From JAZKDW01 sp040387375 (GTDB lineage Bacteria; Pseudomonadota; Gammaproteobacteria; Burkholderiales; Burkholderiaceae_D), in assembly GCA_040387375.1 (NCBI GenBank), contig JAZKDW010000006.1, forward strand, positions 6,200 through 70,199: a stretch of 64,000 nucleotides of DNA, in the 5' to 3' direction. Numbering within the stretch: position 1 is the first letter of the stretch; each line of letters begins with the position of its first letter. Below the pieces are notes generated by a model. The model ran no database searches and was not told where the DNA came from. It saw only the letters and a list, made by a program, of their open reading frames with translations. This document shows, in pieces, positions 8,460 through 15,699 of the stretch. The position numbers and the translations under genes are program-made.

Positions 8460-8702
8460 GTGAAAAACCATGTAAAAACATTTGGACTACCGATCTTGCT
8501 CGCATCCGTGCTGGGAGGATGTGCAGTGTACCCGGCAGGATATGGGCCGGCTTACGAGTCGAACGCCTATCCGCAGCCTGTCTATGTGGCGCCACCGGTC
8601 TACTCGGTCGCCCCTGTATACGTCGGACCACCGGTATTTTTTAATTTTGGATATCGGTCGGGCGGCGGGCACCGGCATCGACATCGCGGTTACCGGCACT
8701 GA
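8460..8702 (+). CDS. Small lipoprotein with Pro/Tyr/Val repeats
   Basis: The GTG at 8460 is chosen because a perfect AGGAGG (8446-8451) lies eight bases before it. The 80-residue product has a lipoprotein signal (LLASVLGGC, lipobox Cys at about residue 21). Then come repeated Pro-Val-Tyr-Val-type units (PVYVAPPVYSVAPVYVGPPV) and a His/Arg-rich tail. Similar short lipoproteins occur in many Burkholderiales; their role in the envelope is unknown. In-frame starts upstream would bury the signal sequence. Confidence 0.8.
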   Translation: MKNHVKTFGLPILLASVLGGCAVYPAGYGPAYESNAYPQPVYVAPPVYSVAPVYVGPPVFFNFGYRSGGGHRHRHRGYRH

Positions 8703-8737
8703 CCTGTTGGGCTGGCCGTTAAACTGAAATACTCAGT

Positions 8738-9061
8738 CTATAGCGGGCCCGACAAAGATTTAAATCCAAGCATTAACGCGCCTATCACCGTATTGACCGA
8801 TACGCTGACTGCCATCGGCACAAAGAAGAATGCCGCCAATGCAGGCGCGTGGAAAAATGTCTCGCACAGGGCGCCAAGGCCATAACTCAGCCCACCCATG
8901 AAAAGCCATCGTCGCAGATAAGTGCTCAGCCACTTTGCCTGTTCGCGATTATGCTGCCACGCTACCGACCGTTGAAAAATATTGCCGTTATTGACATCTT
9001 TGAATAGCCATCCAAAGAAAAAATAACGGTACAGTAAAATTGTAAAGGGCAAGTTTGTCAT
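8738..9061 (-). CDS. Small membrane protein of unknown function
   Basis: This 107-residue protein has a hydrophobic, aromatic N-terminus (FTILLYRYFFFGWLF), a charged middle (REQAKWLSTYLRRW) and two further hydrophobic stretches (about 55-75 and 78-102). It is probably an inner-membrane protein with two or three helices. It lies 45 bp downstream of the pirin gene on the same strand, so the two may be cotranscribed. No family is recognised. Confidence 0.65.
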   Translation of the reverse strand: MTNLPFTILLYRYFFFGWLFKDVNNGNIFQRSVAWQHNREQAKWLSTYLRRWLFMGGLSYGLGALCETFFHAPALAAFFFVPMAVSVSVNTVIGALMLGFKSLSGPL

Positions 9062-9106
9062 GGCGCTCCTTTATCTCATCGCCGACGAGTCGGCCTGAGG
9101 ATTTTT

Positions 9107-10033
9107 TTAAGGATAGCGCACCGGTTTTCCGGGAGTGTCTGGCAAGGGGATGAATTCCGTTTCTTCCGGAACCTTGTCAAAACGCTGTTCACGCCAATCC
9201 TCTTTCGCCTGCTCGATGCGATCCGACGAACTGGATACGAAATTCCATGTCAGATAACGTGGACCGTCCATCGGTTCACCACCGAGCAGCATGAGCCTGG
9301 TCACTCCAGTACTCGCGCTCGCCAGAGTCACACTCTTGCCCGGTTTAAGGACCAGTAACTGACCCGCTTCAAACAGCCCGTCCCGGCCCAGGTCGAGCCT
9401 GCCTTGCACCACGTAGATCGCCTGCTCCGCATACTCGGCGGGGACATCCATCCGTGCGCCGGGCTGCAACTGCACATCGACGTAAAACAGGTCGGACAGT
9501 GTCGGTACCGGCGAACTGCGTCCAAAAAAACGACCGGCAATGATCCTCGCCGAAGCACCGTCCGCATCTTCGAACGGCAGATCGGCAACGCCGGCATGCA
9601 GGAAAGACGGTTCAATCTCTTCCACCGCGCGCGGCAACGCGACCCAGCACTGCAAGCCGGACAGGGAAGACTCATGCTGGCGCACTTCAGGCGCAGTGCG
9701 CTCGGAATGCACAATGCCCCGTCCTGCAGTCATCCAGTTGACGTCGCCGGGCCGGATCGACTGCACGCTGCCGAGACTATCACGGTGCAGGATTTCACCG
9801 CTGAACAGATAGGTGACGGTCGCCAAGCCGATGTGAGGATGGGGACGCACATCCAGGCCTCGACCGGCTGAAAACACATGGGGGCCCATCTGGTCGAGAA
9901 AGACAAACGGCCCGACCATGCGACGCTGCGTCGAAGGCAGCGCGCGCCGTACTTCAAATTTATCGCCCAGGTCATGCGTACGCGGCACGACCACAACTTC
10001 AAGCGCACTGTCTGGCGGCAATTCATCCGACAT
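9107..10033 (-). CDS. Pirin-family protein
   Basis: A bicupin of 308 residues. The N-terminal cupin contains the pirin metal ligands in RPHPHIGLATVTYLF (two His) and HSE (His plus Glu) of MTAGRGIVHSE. The C-terminal cupin (about 190-260) includes EQAIYVVQGRL and MLLGGEPM. Pirins bind Fe and some have quercetinase activity; others act as redox cofactors of regulators. The motif set is complete, so the protein should bind metal. It probably forms an operon with the small membrane gene downstream. Confidence 0.92.
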   Translation of the reverse strand: MSDELPPDSALEVVVVPRTHDLGDKFEVRRALPSTQRRMVGPFVFLDQMGPHVFSAGRGLDVRPHPHIGLATVTYLFSGEILHRDSLGSVQSIRPGDVNWMTAGRGIVHSERTAPEVRQHESSLSGLQCWVALPRAVEEIEPSFLHAGVADLPFEDADGASARIIAGRFFGRSSPVPTLSDLFYVDVQLQPGARMDVPAEYAEQAIYVVQGRLDLGRDGLFEAGQLLVLKPGKSVTLASASTGVTRLMLLGGEPMDGPRYLTWNFVSSSSDRIEQAKEDWREQRFDKVPEETEFIPLPDTPGKPVRYP

Positions 10034-10251
10034 GGCAATTCCTTTTCTGCGACGATTGAATAAAACACTTCTACTGTATTAAATCACACGAGAAGAATCC
10101 TTGTTTTTGAAATCGCGGCCCGGCGGCGAATCCGGGTTTTTCCGGCTGCCGGCCTGCGGCGAGGAAATCCTCTTTTTGCCAGTTGCAGCAACAAGCGCGG
10201 CAAATGCCGGTCAAATGGCCGTGTCATCCAACATGCGGAACGTCCAATCCA

Positions 10252-11172
10252 ATGAACCCGTTTCCGAAGGTCATCACGCTGCCATCACTGCTGCAGCATC
10301 GACTGGAAGCCGCCGCCAATCCCTTTCTCCACCCTGCCGATGGCTGCATGCCGGATTTTTCAAGGCCTGCGGGAGAACCCGCGCTGAACGCCATCGATTC
10401 TGTTTCGTGGCGCATTTTCAAGAACCCGGTGGCATTGTATGTGGGCGGAGTAACGGCCGTGATCCTCGAACTGGCGGAGCCGCGCGTGCGCACCGGTGTC
10501 TGGAACCATACCAGCTTCCGCTTCAACCCTCTGGCCCGTATCCAGCGCACAGGCCTGGCTGCCATGATGTCGGTCTACGGCCCCCGCACCCAGGCCGAAA
10601 CAATGATTAAAAACGTGCGCAGAATGCACGCGCGCATCCATGGCCGAACGCCTGCGGGGCAGCCATACAGTGCGAATGATCCGGAATTGCTCGACTGGGT
10701 GCACGCGACAGCGAGCTTCGGGATTCTGAAGGCATACAACGCTTATGTCCGAACGCTGAACGACGGCGAGCGCGACAGTTATTATGCGGAAGGCGCTCCC
10801 TCCGCGCGCCTGTTCGGCGCCTCTTGCGCACCCACATCGGAGCAGGAAGTCACTGCCTTATTCGAAAAAATGCATGACAAGCTCGAACCCTCACCGATCG
10901 TGTTCGAGTTCCTCGACATCATGCGGCGGGCACCCATACTGCCGTATCCGCTTGCGCCGATCCAGCACGTGCTGATGATGGCGGCGATAGAGATCGTGCC
11001 GGAACCGATTCGCGAGCGCCTCGGACTGACGGGCCGCAGGACACCGCGTCGTTGGCATGGCCATGCCGCCCGGGTTTGCGGCGCTGCGGCCGATCGGATA
11101 TTGCTGCACTCAAGCCCCGCGATCCAGGCGTGCCGCCGCATGGGGCTGCCGGATGATTATCTGTATGTGTGA
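10252..11172 (+). CDS. MpaB/latex-clearing-type oxygenase domain protein (DUF2236)
   Basis: The 306-residue product resembles bacterial DUF2236 proteins, related to rubber oxygenase and the fungal MpaB haem oxygenases: SVSWRIFKNPVALYVGGVTAVILEL near the N-terminus, then the helix with GVWNHTSF, and LLDWVHATASFG containing the His expected to lie by the haem. A central PSPIVFEFLDIMRRAP motif follows. The start at 10252 gives the family's usual N-terminus; an upstream in-frame start at 10183 would add an unlikely Gln/Cys-rich leader. The substrate is unknown. It is convergent with the next gene. Confidence 0.85.
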   Translation: MNPFPKVITLPSLLQHRLEAAANPFLHPADGCMPDFSRPAGEPALNAIDSVSWRIFKNPVALYVGGVTAVILELAEPRVRTGVWNHTSFRFNPLARIQRTGLAAMMSVYGPRTQAETMIKNVRRMHARIHGRTPAGQPYSANDPELLDWVHATASFGILKAYNAYVRTLNDGERDSYYAEGAPSARLFGASCAPTSEQEVTALFEKMHDKLEPSPIVFEFLDIMRRAPILPYPLAPIQHVLMMAAIEIVPEPIRERLGLTGRRTPRRWHGHAARVCGAAADRILLHSSPAIQACRRMGLPDDYLYV

Positions 11173-11215
11173 ATGGAGGAGCATGCAGGTCTGCGTCGAG
11201 CCGTACCGCGAACCA

Positions 11216-11575
11216 CTACAGATCGACCAGCACCTCAAATCCGCCATAAATCATGCGCTTGCCATCAAACGGCATGGCGGCCGGGTTCATCATTTCGGCC
11301 ATGCGAGGATCTTTCATTACCTTGTCGTTGACTTCGTCGCGATGAGCACGGGATTCGTACACGATCCAGGAGAAAATGACGGTCTCCCCCTCTTCGAGAT
11401 TCACGCTTTGCGGGAACGAAGTGAGCTTGCCGGGCTTGACGTCATCGGCAATGCACTCGCGAAATTGCAGCGCGCCATGCTCGCGCCAGATCGCACCGCA
11501 TTTGCTTGCGATTTCGCGGTAGGACTCGACATTGTTTTTGGGAAGGGGCAGGACAAAACCGTCTACGTAGGCCAT
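11216..11575 (-). CDS. DUF1428-family protein
   Basis: A 119-residue alpha/beta-barrel-like protein beginning MAYVDGFVLPLPKNN and containing ETVIFSWIVYESRAHRDEVNDKVM, typical of the small DUF1428 family (dimeric ferredoxin-like folds related to monooxygenase-type ABM domains). AAGGAG lies nine bases before the ATG at 11575 and decides the start over a GTG one codon earlier. Function is not known for the family. It is convergent with the MpaB gene and downstream of tRNA-Ser, separated from it by a terminator. Confidence 0.88.
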   Translation of the reverse strand: MAYVDGFVLPLPKNNVESYREIASKCGAIWREHGALQFRECIADDVKPGKLTSFPQSVNLEEGETVIFSWIVYESRAHRDEVNDKVMKDPRMAEMMNPAAMPFDGKRMIYGGFEVLVDL

Positions 11576-11699
11576 CACTCTCTCCTTGGAAAAAAAGGTA
11601 GTTTACGATGTTACCGGGTTGGCTGCCCGCGCGCAAATGATCTTCGGCCTTTAGCCGGGATAACGACGTGTGGCTGTTGGCGGAAACTCGCGCAGAAAC

Positions 11700-11725
11700 A
11701 AAAACGCCCCGAATGGGGCGTTTTT
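11700..11725 (-). terminator. Terminator downstream of tRNA-Ser
   Basis: AAAAACGCCCC, loop GAAT, GGGGCGTTTTT: a strong stem with T-run in either direction, 10 bp past the tRNA 3' end. Confidence 0.92.
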
Positions 11726-11735
11726 ACGGAAGTCC

Positions 11736-11826
11736 TGGCGGAGAGGGTCGGATTCGAACCGACGGTACGCCAAAGACGTACACTGGATTTCGAGTCCAGC
11801 GCATTCGACCACTCTGCCACCTCTCC
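11736..11826 (-). tRNA. tRNA-Ser(CGA)
   Basis: A class II tRNA of 91 nt with encoded CCA. The acceptor GGAGAGG pairs with CCTCTCC. The anticodon loop CTCGAAA gives CGA, and there is a long variable arm and a canonical T-loop (GGTTCGAATCC). It follows serS on the same strand by 96 bp, so the synthetase and one of its substrates may share a transcript. Confidence 0.97.
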
Positions 11827-11922
11827 TGATACGGTCTGTTCGCCACAGTCAAACGCAGCGAAGCGCCAGATTATAGCAGACACCCGGGCGGTACGGAAAC
11901 CTGTTTTTCTTGATTAATCGAC

Positions 11923-13218
11923 TCAGCGCTGCGGCGTCAAGCGTGTCAGTCCACCCATGTAAGCGTGCAGGACTTCCGGAATCTCCACGCTGCCGTCGGC
12001 CTGCTGGTAATTTTCAAGGATCGCCACCAGGGTACGTCCCACCGCAAGACCCGAGCCGTTCAGCGTATGCACCAGTTCCGGCTTGCCCTGCGCATTACGG
12101 AAACGCGCCTGCATGCGGCGCGCCTGGAATGCTTCGCAGTTCGACACCGATGAAATTTCGCGGTAGGTATTTTGTGCCGGCAGCCATACTTCCAGATCAT
12201 AGGTTTTAGCAGCGCCAAAACCCATGTCGCCGGTGCACAGTGTCATCACCCGATAGGGCAGGCCAAGTTTCTTCAGGATGTTTTCGGCATGGCCGACCAT
12301 CTCTTCCAGCGCCTCATACGATTTTTCCGGATGTACGACCTGCACCATTTCCACCTTGTCGAACTGATGCTGGCGGATCATGCCGCGCGTGTCGCGGCCA
12401 TAACTGCCGGCTTCCGAGCGAAAGCATGGCGAATGTGCGGTCAGCTTGAGCGGCAGCGCATCACCCGCGACAATCTCGTCGCGAACCATATTGGTGAGGG
12501 GAACCTCCGAGGTCGGAATCAGATACAGCGACTCACCCTCTCCTTCCTGCCCGCCCTTTTTTACGGCAAACAGATCCGCTTCGAACTTGGGTAACTGGCC
12601 TGTGCCGCGCAGGGAATCGGCATTGACGATGTAGGGTGTATAACATTCGGTATAACCATGCTCGCCGGTGTGGGTGTCGAGCATGAACTGGGCAAGGGCG
12701 CGGTGCAGGCGCGCGATGCCGCCTTTCATCACAGCAAAACGCGAGCCGGTCAGTTTTGCCGCGACATCAAAATCGAGGCCAAGCGCCGCACCCACATCGA
12801 CGTGATCTTTGACGCCGAATTCAAAAACCCGCGGTGTGCCGATCTTGCGTGTTTCCACATTGCCTGACTCGTCCGTCCCTGCCGGCACCGACTCATGCGG
12901 CAAATTGGGCAGGACTTCCATGAATTCGCTCAGGCGGAACTGCACCACTTCAAGGCGCGCCGCCGATGCCTTCAACTCGTCGGCAATCCCGGCCACTTCC
13001 GCCATCACCGTGGAGGCATCCTCGCCTTTTCCCTTGAGCATGCCGATCTGTTTGGACAGCGCATTACGCTTGCCCTGCAAATCCTCGGTGCGGGTCTGGA
13101 TCAGTTTGCGCTCGGACTCCAGCGTGTTGAACGTGGCAACATCGAGCTGGAATTTGCGTGCCGCCAAACGTGTGGCGACTGTGTCGATGTCTTTGCGGAG
13201 AAGTTGAATGTCGATCAT
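11923..13218 (-). CDS. serS: Seryl-tRNA synthetase
   Basis: A 431-residue class II synthetase. The N-terminal coiled-coil arm (about 1-110) recognises the long variable arm of tRNA-Ser. The catalytic domain has motif 2 around FRSEAGSYGRDTRGMIRQHQF and motif 3 GSGLAVGRTLVAILENY. Length and order match bacterial SerRS. It charges tRNA-Ser in the cytoplasm and also serves selenocysteine tRNA where present. tRNA-Ser(CGA) lies immediately downstream on the same strand. Confidence 0.97.
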   Translation of the reverse strand: MIDIQLLRKDIDTVATRLAARKFQLDVATFNTLESERKLIQTRTEDLQGKRNALSKQIGMLKGKGEDASTVMAEVAGIADELKASAARLEVVQFRLSEFMEVLPNLPHESVPAGTDESGNVETRKIGTPRVFEFGVKDHVDVGAALGLDFDVAAKLTGSRFAVMKGGIARLHRALAQFMLDTHTGEHGYTECYTPYIVNADSLRGTGQLPKFEADLFAVKKGGQEGEGESLYLIPTSEVPLTNMVRDEIVAGDALPLKLTAHSPCFRSEAGSYGRDTRGMIRQHQFDKVEMVQVVHPEKSYEALEEMVGHAENILKKLGLPYRVMTLCTGDMGFGAAKTYDLEVWLPAQNTYREISSVSNCEAFQARRMQARFRNAQGKPELVHTLNGSGLAVGRTLVAILENYQQADGSVEIPEVLHAYMGGLTRLTPQR

Positions 13219-13302
13219 GGCGATTGCAAGGTTGGATTTCTAAACCGCCATTGTACCGTAGCGCGGAAGCTGTCCTGTCGTGCCCGGGTTCGTCAGGCGA
13301 CC

Positions 13303-13634
13303 CTAATCTGTAGCCATTTCTTTGCAACCCATGTCCAATCGCTGTAGCGCTGGCAGGAATTGTAGGGTGGAAAAGCGAAGCGCTTGCAGGGGCCCGCCGA
13401 GGGCGCGCATATTCGCTTGCAAGCGAATATCGTTTCGCAGGCGTGAGGCGATGCCTCACGAAACCCCTGCTACACCCTTCCGCCATGCAGCATTCGCAAT
13501 CGCCGCTCGTGATCGAAGATGGTGGAAGGCGCTCCGCTTTTCCACCCTACGATTATTCCAGCCTACGCTTTTCTGCAATGTTTCACCGCCACCTCGCAAC
13601 GCTGCAAACCTGCAAGGATGCGGGTATGGATTAG
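13303..13634. mobile_element. MITE-like element, copy 1
   Basis: A non-coding element of 332 bp. The ends are imperfect inverted repeats (CTAATCTGTAGCCATTTC at left; GATGCGGGTATGGATTAG at right). Inside lies a second inverted repeat starting TGTAGGGTGGAAAAGCG (13361-13384) and its complement (13529-13552), a perfect 22-bp palindrome at 13409-13430 and further hairpins. Both flanks match copy 2 at 37734-37891. No transposase is present, so any mobility would be in trans. It fills the serS-rarA gap. Confidence 0.75.
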
Positions 13635-13648
13635 CCAGGCAGCCTGCC

Positions 13649-14953
13649 TTACGACTTTTTTTCGCGCTTCCTGGCCGCCTGATCGAGCGACTTCAGATAG
13701 GCGAGCTTGTCGCCGATCTTGCCTTCCAGCCCACGCGGCGTCGGTTTGTACCAATGCGGTTCGGCCATGCCATCCGGCAGATAAGTCTCGTCAGCGGCGT
13801 AGGCATCCGGCTCGTCATGCGCGTAGCGATACAGCTTGCCGTAGCCGAGTTCCTTCATCAGCTTGGTCGGCGCGTTGCGCAGATGTTCGGGCACGGTGCG
13901 CGATTTATCTCTGGCGATGAAGGCTCGGGCGGCGTTGTAGGCATTGTAGACGGCGTTTGATTTGGCGGCGCAGGCCAGATAGATTACTGCTTCGGCCAAT
14001 GCCAGTTCTCCTTCCGGCGAGCCCAGCCGCTCGTAGGTTTCGGTCGCGTCCAGCGCCAGCCTCAAGGCGCGCGGGTCGGCCAGGCCGATATCTTCACTGG
14101 CCATGCGGATGATGCGGCGCGCGAGATAACGCGGATCGGTTCCGCCGTCGAGCATGCGCACGAACCAGTACAGCGCCGCATCCGGATTGGAGCCGCGCAC
14201 CGATTTGTGCAGCGCCGAGATCTGATCGTAGAAGGCGTCGCCGCCCTTGTCGAAGCGGCGCAATGCATCACCCAGACATTCCGCCAGCAGCGCCGGATCG
14301 ACTTCATCCTGGCTTTTTGCCTGCGCGGCACGGGCGACGATTTCCAGGTTGTTCAACAGTTTGCGCCCATCGCCGTCGGCGCTGGCGATGAGCATGCCTT
14401 TGGCTTCCGGCGTGAAAGTCAATCCATCAAGCGCAGTCTGGCAAGCCCGCTCCAGCATGGCGCCCAGATCGTCTTCGGTCAACGACTTGAGTACGTAGAC
14501 CGAGGCGCGCGACAGCAGCGCGCTGTTGACTTCGAATGAGGGGTTTTCGGTGGTCGCGCCGATGAACGTGAACAGCCCGCTTTCGACATGCGGCAAAAAA
14601 GCATCCTGCTGGCTTTTGTTGAAGCGATGGACTTCGTCGACAAACAGGATGGTGCGGCGCCCCGAGTTGGCGCGGGTAACCTGCGCTCTCTCGACTGCCT
14701 CGCGGATATCCTTGATGCCGGATAACACGGCGGACAGGGCAATAAATTCGGCGTTGAAGCTGTCGGCCATCAGCCGCGCCAGCGTGGTCTTGCCGACACC
14801 GGGCGGCCCCCACAGGATCATCGAGTGCGGCTCGCCCGACTCGAATGCGACGCGCAGCGGCTTGCCGAGGCCGAGCAAATGCTGCTGACCGATCACATCG
14901 TCAAGCGTATGGGGGCGAAGGCGTTCGGCAAGGGGAATCAATGTCATCGGCAT
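13649..14953 (-). CDS. rarA: Replication-associated recombination protein A (RarA/MgsA)
   Basis: A 434-residue AAA+ ATPase with clamp-loader homology: Walker A GPPGVGKTT (49-57), Walker B LFVDEVHRF (about 102-110), sensor 1 IGATTENPSFEVN, and a C-terminal tetramerisation region with KSNAVYNAYNAARAF. RarA acts at stalled replication forks with SSB. It is part of the ftsK-lolA-rarA-serS order on one strand, with 70 bp after lolA. All key motifs are intact. Confidence 0.96.
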   Translation of the reverse strand: MPMTLIPLAERLRPHTLDDVIGQQHLLGLGKPLRVAFESGEPHSMILWGPPGVGKTTLARLMADSFNAEFIALSAVLSGIKDIREAVERAQVTRANSGRRTILFVDEVHRFNKSQQDAFLPHVESGLFTFIGATTENPSFEVNSALLSRASVYVLKSLTEDDLGAMLERACQTALDGLTFTPEAKGMLIASADGDGRKLLNNLEIVARAAQAKSQDEVDPALLAECLGDALRRFDKGGDAFYDQISALHKSVRGSNPDAALYWFVRMLDGGTDPRYLARRIIRMASEDIGLADPRALRLALDATETYERLGSPEGELALAEAVIYLACAAKSNAVYNAYNAARAFIARDKSRTVPEHLRNAPTKLMKELGYGKLYRYAHDEPDAYAADETYLPDGMAEPHWYKPTPRGLEGKIGDKLAYLKSLDQAARKREKKS

Positions 14954-15023
14954 GCTGGTGGAGCGGTTTTTTTTATGTCAACGTGACAGGCATGGGGCAT
15001 GCGCCGACGTTTTTATGGTGTCG

Positions 15024-15689
15024 CTACTGCTCAAAGACATCCGCACCCTTGGGCACGGTAAACTTGAACTGATTGTCGGCCATCGGCGGATTTTTTTCGA
15101 ATTTGGTGAATGTCAGCAATGACACCTGCCCGAATGAATCGCGCAATTCCATCGCCACCGGCACACCGTCGCGCAAGCCGATGCCGATCGAATCGAAAGT
15201 GGTGTCCTTTGCCTTCGGTACCGCTTGCAGCCACTCGACGCCATCCCTGATGCCCGACTCTTTCAAACTGAAGTTCTTTTCCAGGTCGTTGCTGCCGAAC
15301 AGGATGGCGGCAGGCGACGAGCCGAGTGCATTGCCGAGCTTTTTCACCGTGACCTGATTCAAGTCCTTGTCATAGATAAAAAGCTTGTCGCCATCGGCCT
15401 GAAGCAATTGTTCGTAGGGCTTCTGATAGGTCCAGATGAATTTCCCGGGGCGGGCAAACTGGAATGTCCCGGTCGAGGAATTCGACACCTTCATCGCGCC
15501 GTTATTTGTTTTATCGGTTTTCACCATCCGTTGCGTGAACTCGCCCCTGGCAGCCTTGGTGGTCGCCACGAAGGAACGGAACTGCTCCAGCGCGGACGCA
15601 TGGGCAAACGAAGGAAGTGCGATGGCGCAGGCCAGCAGCAGCCGTCCTGCGCCTGTTTGAAAAAGTCGGGTGGTGCGTGTTTGTGTCAA
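15024..15689 (-). CDS. lolA: Outer-membrane lipoprotein carrier LolA, TTG start
   Basis: A periplasmic chaperone carrying lipoproteins from LolCDE to LolB. From the TTG at 15689 the product has 221 residues: a signal peptide (LLLACAIALPSFAHA, about residues 17-31), then the LolA fold (FRSFVATTKAARGEFTQ, GTFQFARPGKFIWTY, LFIYDKDLNQVTVKKL). TTG is chosen because AGGA lies eight bases upstream and the ftsK stop is only 10 bp away. A longer in-frame reading would run back into ftsK and produce nonsense. Confidence 0.93.
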   Translation of the reverse strand: MTQTRTTRLFQTGAGRLLLACAIALPSFAHASALEQFRSFVATTKAARGEFTQRMVKTDKTNNGAMKVSNSSTGTFQFARPGKFIWTYQKPYEQLLQADGDKLFIYDKDLNQVTVKKLGNALGSSPAAILFGSNDLEKNFSLKESGIRDGVEWLQAVPKAKDTTFDSIGIGLRDGVPVAMELRDSFGQVSLLTFTKFEKNPPMADNQFKFTVPKGADVFEQ

Positions 15690-15699
15690 AGTGGTTTTC

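Noticed and set aside
13303..13634. CRISPR array or insertion sequence in the serS-rarA gap
   Set aside because: The repeats are inverted and nested, not direct and evenly spaced, and no transposase frame is present.
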